A stretch of DNA of 64,000 bases from Pyropia yezoensis. Taxonomy: Eukaryota > Rhodophyta > Bangiophyceae > Bangiales > Bangiaceae. A program made the position numbers and the translations under genes. Location: positions 13,135,777-13,199,776 of the forward strand of contig CM020619.1 of assembly GCA_009829735.1 (NCBI GenBank), in the 5' to 3' direction. Of the stretch, positions 39,776-48,262 are shown one piece after another (position 1 is the stretch's first letter; the number at the start of each line of letters is the position of its first letter). Under the pieces are notes generated by a model. It saw only the letters and a program-made list of their open reading frames with translations, did no database searches and was not told the DNA's origin.

Positions 39776-42148
39776 TCACGACGGTCGACCACCCGAGTTA
39801 CCTCGGTGCATAGCTGGACGAGGGTGCTGCGGCCAGCCTCCACGTCCTCCAGAGCTTTCTGGAGGCGGTCCAGCACGCCACCGAAGCAACGCGCTGACCC
39901 AACCAGCGCAGCACCCCGGGGGGATATCCCCCCAGCTAACAGAGAGACCCCCCCGCATTGCGCGGGTAACAAGGGCGTCAACGCCTTCATACCAGAGACG
40001 GGGACCCCCGTCAGGTAGGACAGGGACGGGAGGTGACACTGGCGCAGCCAGAGGAGCCACAGGAGCCGACACGGCTACCACCGGAGCCGGTGGCACCTGA
40101 TACGAGGCCCGGTAGGACCCTACCGAAGGGGCTCCACCGTAACCACGGCGGTACTCCGCCCGACGACGGGACACCTCACGCTCCCCACCCACAGAGCCCC
40201 ACTCTCGGGGACGACGGCCAACCGCCGCCGGCATCGGGTTACCGAACCACGGAGCAAGGACCTGAAGAGGGTCATGGATAACCATGGGAATACCCAGGTC
40301 AGGAACGGCCTCGGTGGACGCCCACCCATGGCAACTAGGCTCACCCGGCTGAGTACGCCGGACACGCAACGAGTGACGAGGCAAGGGGGAAGCCCCAGCC
40401 TGCGGGTCCCGGTACGGGGGAAGGGCCAACACCCCAGCCCAGTTCACGGCATCGTGAACAGCCAGCAGGGCTTCGAACTCCCGGGCCAACCCGGTCTTGG
40501 CAGCTATCAGATCCACGCCCAACTGCGCGATGTGCCGACGGACACCCGTCGGAAGATGAAACAGACGACCCTGCCGGCGGACGGACAGCAAGAAGGATGA
40601 AGCCTGCCCGAGGGTAACCTCAAGGGTGAAGGTACCCTGCAACGGGTGGACCGGCCGGGAGGCCAACACACTCCCGAAGTATCGGAGGCAGGAGCCGGTG
40701 TCAAACCGGAAAGCAGGGGCGGGTTCCCACCCCTCCTGCCATAGCGGCGGGCGCACGGGAGTGTATACCGGAGCACGACCGTTGCCGGTCTGCAACGCAC
40801 ACGTTATATCCGTGCGGAACGCATCGGCCATGACACCATGGTTACGTCGCCAACTCGACGCCGACTTCAACCCCGCCATGGGCGGGTAGGGAGCCGTCAA
40901 CGACAGATACGGGGGTACCCCCGGGTAGTTGTCAAAGTCGGGATACCGACCGGTACGGCTCACCGTCTCCCCAAACGCAACCGGCTCCGCCGCCGCCGCA
41001 ATCCCCCGAGCACTAGCCGGGTAGTCAATCTCCCGCGGCAACGCGGGGGCAATCAAGTCGCAGACCCCGAAGTTGGGGTCGAGGTAGACCTCACCCCGTC
41101 CCACCCGGGTGCGCCAGAGCTGCGCATGCCGGTCGTCCGGCTGACTCAGGATCCAATGGTGTTCCACCCGGACCGCGTTCGGCTGGTTGACCAGCCGCAC
41201 CAACTCCCGCTCCCAGCACGGGTCCACCTTGACGCGCCGGGAGGATTCTCCACGGGGATGCACCAGGTGGAAGTCCACCCCCATACGCCCATCGGACTCC
41301 ATCGACTCTTGCACCGTGAGGCCCCGAACCCGAGCCACCAAGTCGGACACCGACATGGCGGGTTGACCCGCCGCCACGGCGACGCCGCCACCCAACGGGG
41401 CAACCCGGGCAGGACCAGGAAGAATCGGGGGCGCCGGGGGACGCACCACCGGCAGAGGGGCCGACGTCGGAGATGGACGAGGCCGAGGAGGAAGAAGAAG
41501 GGCGGGCGCCCGCCCGGAGTAACTCCCGGTGTCAACCGCCATGGGAGAAGGAGCGTCTTGACCGCTCGACGCCCGCGGCACCGCAGGTACGGCACCGGCG
41601 CCGGCACCACCCGTCGGCGTAGCCCCCGCCTCGGAAGGGGAAGGCACTTGGACAGCCTCCGGAGCCGGAGCCCCGGCCGTGCGGACACCCGCACCGTCTT
41701 GACCCGCCGCACCGGGTGTCGCACCGCCACCACCACCCGCGTCAACGTCGGGACCGCCTCGAGGAGTCACCGCCCGGACACCCGGACCACCTTGACCAGC
41801 CGGAGTCGGCTGCGGGTCGCGACCTCCGCCGCAGGGCGGACCATCTTGAGGTACCTGCGGTGAGCCGGCACCGGCACCAGGCCCCATCCGGGCAGCCGGC
41901 AGAGAGGGGGTAGAAGCCGCCACGCGCGGTTGACCGCCGGGTTGACCTCCGGCCGACGGCACCGTCGTGCCGCTGCACACGGACGACAGTCCTCCGGCCG
42001 ACAGACGGACGGACACCGCAGGCCCGTCGTCGTCAGACGAGCTCACCCCGTAACGCGCGGCGTCGGGACCGACAGGCGCGTCGTCCTCCATCTCCTCCCC
42101 GATCAGGAGGTCTTCCTCCTCTTCAAGCACCTGGGGATAGGACATGAT
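39776..42148 (-). CDS. antisense ORF protein of retrotransposon 1, 790 aa
   Basis: Function unknown. The ATG at 42148 opens MSYPQVLEEEEDLLIGEEME; upstream in-frame text is Arg/Pro-rich and less protein-like. Residues 1-280 are acidic and Pro/Ala-rich. Residues about 290-600 look folded: FHLVHPRGESSRRVKVDPCW, ELVRLVNQPNAVRVEHHWIL, YPDFDNYPGVPPYL, RFDTGSCLRYFGSVLA, VRRQGRLFHLP, REFEALLAVHDAVNWAGVL. Several of these blocks recur in order in the antisense ORF of retrotransposon 2. It runs against pol and toward it, inside the element, so it would need its own promoter, perhaps in or near the 3' LTR. Not gag, env or a known enzyme as far as I can see. Confidence 0.7.
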   Translation of the reverse strand: MMSYPQVLEEEEDLLIGEEMEDDAPVGPDAARYGVSSSDDDGPAVSVRLSAGGLSSVCSGTTVPSAGGQPGGQPRVAASTPSLPAARMGPGAGAGSPQVPQDGPPCGGGRDPQPTPAGQGGPGVRAVTPRGGPDVDAGGGGGATPGAAGQDGAGVRTAGAPAPEAVQVPSPSEAGATPTGGAGAGAVPAVPRASSGQDAPSPMAVDTGSYSGRAPALLLPPRPRPSPTSAPLPVVRPPAPPILPGPARVAPLGGGVAVAAGQPAMSVSDLVARVRGLTVQESMESDGRMGVDFHLVHPRGESSRRVKVDPCWERELVRLVNQPNAVRVEHHWILSQPDDRHAQLWRTRVGRGEVYLDPNFGVCDLIAPALPREIDYPASARGIAAAAEPVAFGETVSRTGRYPDFDNYPGVPPYLSLTAPYPPMAGLKSASSWRRNHGVMADAFRTDITCALQTGNGRAPVYTPVRPPLWQEGWEPAPAFRFDTGSCLRYFGSVLASRPVHPLQGTFTLEVTLGQASSFLLSVRRQGRLFHLPTGVRRHIAQLGVDLIAAKTGLAREFEALLAVHDAVNWAGVLALPPYRDPQAGASPLPRHSLRVRRTQPGEPSCHGWASTEAVPDLGIPMVIHDPLQVLAPWFGNPMPAAVGRRPREWGSVGGEREVSRRRAEYRRGYGGAPSVGSYRASYQVPPAPVVAVSAPVAPLAAPVSPPVPVLPDGGPRLWYEGVDALVTRAMRGGLSVSWGDIPPGCCAGWVSALLRWRAGPPPESSGGRGGWPQHPRPAMHRGNSGGRPS

Positions 42149-42732
42149 AACGGGTGCGGAGTCCCCCGCGCCCACAAGCCGTCGACGGCTACAACCCGGT
42201 ACGGTGGGATAACCGGGACGAGCCAGGGAAGCGCGGACACCCGCGCTTATGACCACAAACGGCCACGAGAAGCGCCGCAGGCACGCGGGTCGACCCGCGC
42301 CCCACGGGGCTACGACCGCGCTCCACCTAGGCACCTGGGCGGGACGGGGCCACACCCACACACGGGGTAAGTAAGGGGGGTCACCCCCAACCGCCCCCAC
42401 GCAACGCGGGCAGGCCCCGCCCCCCACTCAATCGTCCACACGAGAGGGGCCCCCCTACCACCAGGCACCTGGTGGCGGATCCGCTTGCACCACCCCTCGG
42501 AAAGGGGGGGCGTGAACAGCAACCCGCATCGGGAATTTAACGGTCCGGAAAACGGATCGTGTGTGTGTACCACGCAAAGGGGGGCACCTCCCTGAGACAA
42601 CCTCGAAAAGGGGTGTCTGTCGCGACGGGGCGCCAAGCCCCACCCGACGGGTAAACGGTCACGCGACCCACTTACATTCGGTACCCCGAATGCAACTCGA
42701 CCCGAGGACGGGCCGAATCTAAGGGGGGGATA
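42149..42732. other. leader of antisense ORF and sequence before the 3' LTR
   Basis: No further gene. Should hold the promoter/leader for the antisense ORF if it is transcribed. Ends in the polypurine tract. Confidence 0.5.
42721..42732 (+). promoter_or_regulatory. polypurine tract
   Basis: AAGGGGGGGA lies 2 nt before the 3' LTR, the usual place for plus-strand DNA priming. Confidence 0.85.
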
Positions 42733-43095
42733 TGTAGCAATATGGTTGTCCGTATTGTGACCCTAATATCAGGGGGGCTACTTCTAACCCTTAACTTTCA
42801 ATTTGATAGTTCGTACTGGTCACGGTATCTATAAGTTACGTATGACCAGAGGGACTTGCATCTTGGGGTGGAGGGTAGTTAGTAGTGTCTCCGAGGGTTT
42901 ATAACGAGGGGGCCGGTGGCGAATCCACCGCCGGCCAAGGTAGAACAACAAACCCCTCCCATTTGGGCTCCCATCTTGGTCCCGTGGCTTGCGCTCCAAG
43001 GACAGCAACCTTGGCCTCCCGGTGACGGTGGTGCCGATCCCCCTTGGTGAGTGTTCCCTGAGAGTGGACGTGCGACGGATTCCTATTGTGCTACA
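42733..43095 (+). repeat. 3' LTR of retrotransposon 1
   Basis: 363 bp, matches the 5' LTR with one difference that I noticed (GGGTTTATAACG here, GGGTTTAAAACG there). GACTC follows. Confidence 0.95.
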
Positions 43096-45567
43096 GACTC
43101 CCAGGCTCAAGCAGTCCGCAAAGAGTAGCATGAAAACGCCACAGCTGCTGCCATCAGTCTGGTAGGGTAGGCCCCGACGGACGACGATGCCGTCCCAGCA
43201 GGTTTCGTCTGCGACGCGTGCCGCCTCCGCTGCCGCGCGCGTCGCGGCAGCCGCAGCGCCAGCGCGCGCGTCCCCACCGTCGCAGCCGTCGTCGCAGCCG
43301 TCGAGCCGCGCGTCCGCCACATTCGATTTCGCCGCCGCCGCCGCCGCCGCCGCCACCACAGCGACCCCGTCCCTGTACCACTGGTACAAAACAGAGAGCA
43401 CTCCGGGTCGTACGTGCCGTGACCGGAAAGAGTTGAAAAACCGTACGCACCTGCGCACAGGGTTGATTTGTGCGAGGCACCAGTGGTTGCCGCCCTCGTG
43501 GATGGGCACCAGTATGGAGTGTAGTGCACAGACGTCCACCCCAGCCCCGCGCGTCCACCTCGATACACGCCCATGGTCACCTCGAACTACCGACTGCTGG
43601 TGGTCGGTCGCTGCCTCGTGGGGGTCCCCGCCGGTCAGCGTCGTGAAAAAGAAGGTGCCCCAACAGTGGGACTGTGCTGGGTCCAGTCGCCGCTTGTGGA
43701 TGGGCTCCTCGACCGCCGCGGCGTCGCCCGCAGCAGCGACACTCGGGCCTGCAGCATGCGGCTCCTTGTTCATCTTGCCGTCGCCGTGTGCAGGATGTGT
43801 GGCCACCTCAGTCCCGTCCGACATCAAAAAGGCCACCCGGTCTTCGCATACCTCCGGCCCCGTCGTAGGTGTCGCTTCCCCGGTCTCTCGCGGCGGCTGG
43901 CTTCCCTCCTGTGCCACCGGAGGAGCGTGGACGGGCTTGACTTGCCCCGCTGCGTCACCGACGCCGCCGCGAGCTTCCTGTCCAGCGTGCTCAGATGCGC
44001 CCCCTGGCGACCCGAGTAGCCCGCCCCGGCGACCCGTGTCAGGACCCTTCACGGTCGCGACCTTGTCCTTTGTCGACGATGACGACGCGTCGCCCCGTCT
44101 AACGCGAGTATTCATCAACCCAACGTACGCGTTGATGACATTGTCGTTGAGCCACATGGCGGTATCGGAGAGCCGTCGCAAATCGCCCGCCGTGATGTCC
44201 GTCATCGAGCCGTGCACGCCAGGCACTTGAAAAAGCACCGTCTCACTTCGTCGACCGGTCGGCAGCCCTTTGATGAACGCCACACAGTCCGGTGGCAGGG
44301 GCTCCAAAGACAGGGCGCCAACGCGAGCAGTCGCTCCTACCGGAAGCTTTGGTGGTCGACGAGGCGCCCTCTTCTTCGGCTGCACCGGCTTGTTGAGTTT
44401 GTCAGGGGCCTTCGCATCGGCGGCAGTGTCCGCCGTGGTGGTGGGGGTGCCGGCGGCCGCAGTCGTTCCCGCATCGTCCACATGTGCGGACCCAGAACCG
44501 TTCGTTCCTTCGCCCCCTAGCGGAAACCGCACCGCGCGTTGCAGTGCGTGCCGGTCCCACCTCCACACGTGCTGCCGCGGAAGGGGCCGCACGCCCACCT
44601 CCGATGCACCGCCGCCTGGGACAGCACGCTGGCCCATGACAAACGGTGCCACCTCGTACGCGATGGCCGGCTCCAAGTGGACCTCGTCCTGCTGCCCCTG
44701 CTGTTCTTGGCGCTGCTGCTGCTGCTGCGGCTGGCTCTGGTCCTCTTTCGCACAGGAATCTGCGCGATCTGCCCGAACTGGGGCCTCCGCCGGTACCAGC
44801 GAAGGTGGTGCCGTGAACCCGTCTATAGCCGCACCTAGCACGACGCCCAACAAGAAGCGCTCTTCCACAGAGCGCTTGGACGGCGCACACGCCAACACCT
44901 GTGCCACTCGGCGTGCCACTACGACGGCCCGCGCTGCGCGCTTTGACGCCTCACTCCCTGCTTGGCCTGCCACGCGCTCCTCAAAAAGCAGCCCTCCCGC
45001 CGGGCCTCCACCCCCCATGTGGCGCCGACCACGAGCGGCGCTGGCGACGACGCCGGCGCCGGTGGCGGTGGCTGCGGCGGTGCATGCGGCGGTGGCTGCG
45101 GCGTCCGCGGCATGAGCCGAACAGCCGACAGCGGCAGAACGGGCCACAGCAATCGCCGCGGCAGCGCTGGGGTGCAAGACCCCCAAAAGGGGAAGTGGCG
45201 CACGTCCCTTGTCAGTTTGGTCGCCAGCACGCCTACCCCCCGCCTGGGGCCCACACAGCTGGGTTTGCCGGCGTTGACGCGGCAGCTGTTCGGAATGGGA
45301 GCTGGCGGACCGCCCACTGGACCGCCCGCTGTCCGCGCCATCGCCGCCGGCATCACCTTCGCCGTCGCCGTCGCCGTCGCCGTCGCCCCCGACGCTGGCT
45401 ACGTTATCCGTCGCCGTCGCCTGTGCACGAGAGCGCTTTCTACCCGCCACCGCGCTGTCGGTCGCACAGGGAGCGCCCTCTGTGGCAGGGTCCGTCAGTG
45501 GCCCGGCCGCCGTTTGTGCGGCTGACGTTTGCGCCGCAGGTGCAGCCGTCGAGGGTGACCCCGTCAT
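43096..45567 (-). CDS. Ulp1/C48-like cysteine protease, 3' end removed by retrotransposon
   Basis: Ulp1/SENP-type enzymes process or remove SUMO-like modifiers; many transposons also encode C48 proteases. The start at 45567 (MTGSPSTAAPAAQ) is the first ATG downstream of a long poly-G/C run. Residues 1-430 are low complexity with KRSR and KKRAPRRPPK clusters and a Gln run. The protease domain starts about residue 455 with AMWLNDNVINAYVGLMNTR, the W-L-N/D-D start of C48. After an acidic insert come GNHWCLAQI (His near 43480) and VRFFNSF, where the usual Asp is Asn. An Ala-rich insert follows, then LPYQTDGSSCGVFMLLFADC (Gln and Cys near 43130-43165). The frame runs from GGA GTC straight into the LTR at 43095; the original ending is at 27819-27913. 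The intact gene would encode about 853 aa. The Asp-to-Asn change leaves activity uncertain. Confidence 0.8.
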
Positions 45568-45644
45568 CTTTGCCGCCACTCCCGCCGCCGCCGCAGACGG
45601 CCGTTGTGGCGCCGGTACGAGGGACCGGTCAGTAGTTGATGGTA

Positions 45645-45676
<32 letters not shown>

Positions 45677-46491
45677 CGCACGGCAGCCGCCACTGCATTA
45701 GCCGGCGCCACAACAGCAGCCGGCCACCGCCGCCCCCACCGCCGCCGCTGCCGCCGTGGGCGGCGCACGTGCAAGCAGAGGACGGTGGGGACCCTCTCGG
45801 GAGAGGGGGGGGGGGGGGGTGGAAGGGAAGCAGCCACGCACGGGAGCCAACGATGGCGACTGGAGCGACGGCACGGTGCGTGGAGCCGAGTGCACTGGGC
45901 GGCCGAATGGTATGTGTGCACGTCTGTACGCGGCCGCGCCCACGACGCCGGGCGTGGCAGGGTCTGTGGAAATTTTTGTCCGCCTGGGCTCCCCCCCCCC
46001 CGCACGATGTGCCACGAACCTGAGTGCTCCTTGCAACGCTCCGTTTTTGTCGTCGCTCACATTTCGCAGCAGTTGAAACTTTCAAAAAAAAATGAATTGC
46101 AAGCTTTGTAAAGCATGGCTGCCTGGCGTAGATTTAGAGGGTAACCGTATATATTTTTGCGAGTGACTCGTGCCCTGCCTTTGGGAGAGAGTCGACGGCC
46201 AGGGCCCCCGCCCACCACAGCCAATCACCGCGACGCGCGAAATTTGGGCCGCACGCCATGTCGGCCTACAGCGGGACGCCTGTGCCGCACGCTCCCACGA
46301 CCCTCCCACTCACAATCGCTGTCGGGCGGTCACGCACAGGGCGGCCAGGCACGCCCGCACGCTCGCCACTCTGCTTCTGTGTTGCCCGTGCTGCGTGCCC
46401 TGGCCTTACATGCCCCTACCCTCAAGGCAAACCCACGCGCTGCTCGACGGCGGAGCTGTCCCTCCCGCGCACGTCGCCCGCCCGCCGGACC
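45568..46491. other. divergent intergenic region
   Basis: Lies between the minus-strand protease start and the plus-strand ATG at 46492. G run of 30 nt at about 45647-45676 and a shorter one at about 45808-45820. An AT-rich segment, 46076-46165, with GTATATATTTTT is the likeliest promoter area. No gene recognised; the frame opened at 46258 upstream of 46492 looks non-coding. Confidence 0.55.
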
Positions 46492-47631
46492 ATGGGGAAA
46501 CGTAGCCGCCCTCGTTTGGCACGTGCAGGCGGCGGCAGCAGCAGCAGCGGGGCGGGGAGCAGCCTCAGAGGGGGCGCCGTGCCCTCGGCGCCTGCCTCAA
46601 CAGCGGGGGCGACGGCCGCCCCGGCGGTGCCGTCGATGCCGGTGCCGGTGGTGCCGGCGGTGACGCCCGTGGTGGCGCCGTCGGTACCGGTGGTGGCGGC
46701 GGTGACGCCTGTGGTGGCGCCGCCGGTACCGGTGCCGCCGGCGGCGGCGGTGCCGCCGGTGCCGGTGGTGGCGGTGCCGGCAGGGATGCCCGTGGCGGCG
46801 CCGGCGCCGGTGGTGGCGGTGCCTGCGGTGAGGCCTGTGATGACGCCGGCGCCGGCGGCGGTGCCCAGGGTGGCGCCGGCCGCGGTGCCAGGGGAGGCGC
46901 CCGTGGTGGTGGTGGCGGCGGCGGCGGCGGCGGCGGGGGGCGCTGACGCACCGGCGCCCGGAGGGGGCGTGGCAGACGGCGCGGCGGCGGGCAGCGGCGC
47001 CGCGCCCGCCGCTGGCGCGGGCGTGCTGCCGGTGCCGGTCGCGGCCTTTCTGCCGCTGGAGCCACCCGCCAATCGGCCAACGCGCGCCCACAACGCGATT
47101 GAGTGTGACCTGCGGTGGGTCATGCTGTCCATGGGGGGGGGGCCCCTGCCACCGCCGGCGGAGAAGGCGGCCCCGGGGGAGGCTGGCCACGTGCTGAGCC
47201 AGACGGAGAGAAACAAGCGGCGCGTCCTACGTCGACGCGCGTGGGTTGAGCGCAGCCTGCCGCTTGTGGCCGCCCGCCTGCAGCGCCTGTATGCCGCTCG
47301 AGACGGGCGCGCCTGGGCGGCGCACGCCTACCTGCAGGAAAACCAGCGGACGTTGGCGGCCACAGTGGTGCGGCTCGGCGTCCGACCGCTCTCGCCACCG
47401 CCGCCGCCAGACGCCCCGCCCTCTGGCGTGCCACGCGCAGCAGCTGCGCCCGCGGCGGGCGACCTGACAACGGCAGCGGCGGCGGCCGTGGCAGGGGCAG
47501 GGGCGGCGGCGGTGCCGGCGGCGGCGGCAGCGGAAGCAGGGGCGTCGGCGGTGCCGGCGGCGGCGGCGGCGGGCAGCGGCGAACCACGCTTACGCTGTGG
47601 GCATCGAGACCGCCGCCGCGGCGCCGATTGA
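46492..47631 (+). CDS. Pro/Ala/Val-rich protein, unrecognised
   Basis: The ATG at 46492 has an excellent context (ACCATGG) and begins MGKRSRPRLARAGGG. Residues 30-180 are a Val/Pro/Ala repeat (VPVVPAVTPVVAPSVPVV). Residues about 183-305 look folded: VAAFLPLEPPANRPTRAHNA, IECDLRWVMLSMGG, LSQTERNKRRVLRRRAWVER, SLPLVAARLQRLYAARDGRA, AHAYLQENQRTLAATVVRLG. An Ala/Pro tail follows. The stop at 47629 comes just after coding-like sequence appears in the next frame (47597 on), so the reading frame may be joined by splicing or the sequence may lack a base. No family recognised. Confidence 0.45.
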   Translation: MGKRSRPRLARAGGGSSSSGAGSSLRGGAVPSAPASTAGATAAPAVPSMPVPVVPAVTPVVAPSVPVVAAVTPVVAPPVPVPPAAAVPPVPVVAVPAGMPVAAPAPVVAVPAVRPVMTPAPAAVPRVAPAAVPGEAPVVVVAAAAAAAGGADAPAPGGGVADGAAAGSGAAPAAGAGVLPVPVAAFLPLEPPANRPTRAHNAIECDLRWVMLSMGGGPLPPPAEKAAPGEAGHVLSQTERNKRRVLRRRAWVERSLPLVAARLQRLYAARDGRAWAAHAYLQENQRTLAATVVRLGVRPLSPPPPPDAPPSGVPRAAAAPAAGDLTTAAAAAVAGAGAAAVPAAAAAEAGASAVPAAAAAGSGEPRLRCGHRDRRRGAD

Positions 47632-48085
47632 CAAGGAGGCGCCAGTGTCGGCAACGGCGGCGTCAGGGTCGGCCGTCTCTACCGACGCGGTGACGACCGG
47701 GAGCGCCACCGACACGGCTCCGCCCGCCGCCAAAGATGCGGCGGTGACCGAGATGGCAGCCATGGCGGGTGTGACACGCACGGCGGACGACGGTACCAGT
47801 CCCGGTGCCACAGTACAGCCAGGTACAAGCACCGCAGCGGCGGCAGCGTTGCCCGCGTCCTCGGTGCCGCCAGTGCCTCCGCAACTCGTGGCGGCCGCCG
47901 CGGCGGTGGAACCCGATGAAGAACCCCCCGCTCCCGGTGGTGAGAGTGGTACCGCTCGTACTGGAGGCGTCGACAATACGTCCATGGATATTTTGCGCCC
48001 CGCCGCATTGTCGTCGCCGCGACACTCCTCTCGGCGACAGCCGACGGCGACAGCAAACACGCCGCAGCCAGCAGGGGACTGCTAG
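47597..48085 (+). CDS. possible continuation exon, Ala/Thr/Pro-rich
   Basis: VGIETAAAAPIDKEAPVSAT, KDAAVTEMAAMAGVTRTADD, VEPDEEPPAPGGESG, DNTSMDILRPAALSSPRHSS: low complexity but clearly more protein-like than the other frames. It overlaps the end of the preceding ORF in the +1 frame and is in the same frame as the ORF at 48263. Not recognised. Confidence 0.35.
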   Translation: MGIETAAAAPIDKEAPVSATAASGSAVSTDAVTTGSATDTAPPAAKDAAVTEMAAMAGVTRTADDGTSPGATVQPGTSTAAAAALPASSVPPVPPQLVAAAAAVEPDEEPPAPGGESGTARTGGVDNTSMDILRPAALSSPRHSSRRQPTATANTPQPAGDC

Positions 48086-48262
48086 CCGCAGGCGCGCGAC
48101 CGCCAGCAGCGACAAGAGCAGCCGCTGGGGCGCGTCGCAGAGCCAGACGACGAGGAGGACGTCTTGGTTGGGGGCGTACCTTTGGCCGTTGCTTAGCAAG
48201 CGGAGCTGCTCAGGGTGGCGCGACTCGAACGCAGCGCGGCCTTCGAGCGTGATAGAGAGCGC

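Larger units (their letters stand above)
27914..43095 (+). mobile_element. Ty3/gypsy chromovirus-type LTR retrotransposon 1
   Basis: Two 363-bp LTRs starting TGTAG and ending CTACA, flanked by a GACTC duplication (27909-27913 and 43096-43100). Contents: primer-binding site, gag, -1 pro-pol with protease, reverse transcriptase, RNase H, integrase and chromodomain, an antisense ORF, and a polypurine tract. The LTRs differ at one site that I can see, so insertion is recent. It is inserted in the Ulp1-like gene. The assembled length of 15.2 kb includes a false-looking 3.87-kb duplication and 500 N; without them it is about 10.8 kb. Confidence 0.95.

Noticed and set aside
40838-41863. Plus-strand Arg/Thr-rich ORF inside retrotransposon 1
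   Set aside because: Shadow of the antisense ORF, which has blocks conserved in retrotransposon 2.
42829-43095. C-terminal 89 codons of the minus-strand ORF ending at 42829
   Set aside because: These codons are LTR sequence; the same antisense reading occurs in the 5' LTR at 28010-28276. They are readthrough into the retrotransposon, not protease.
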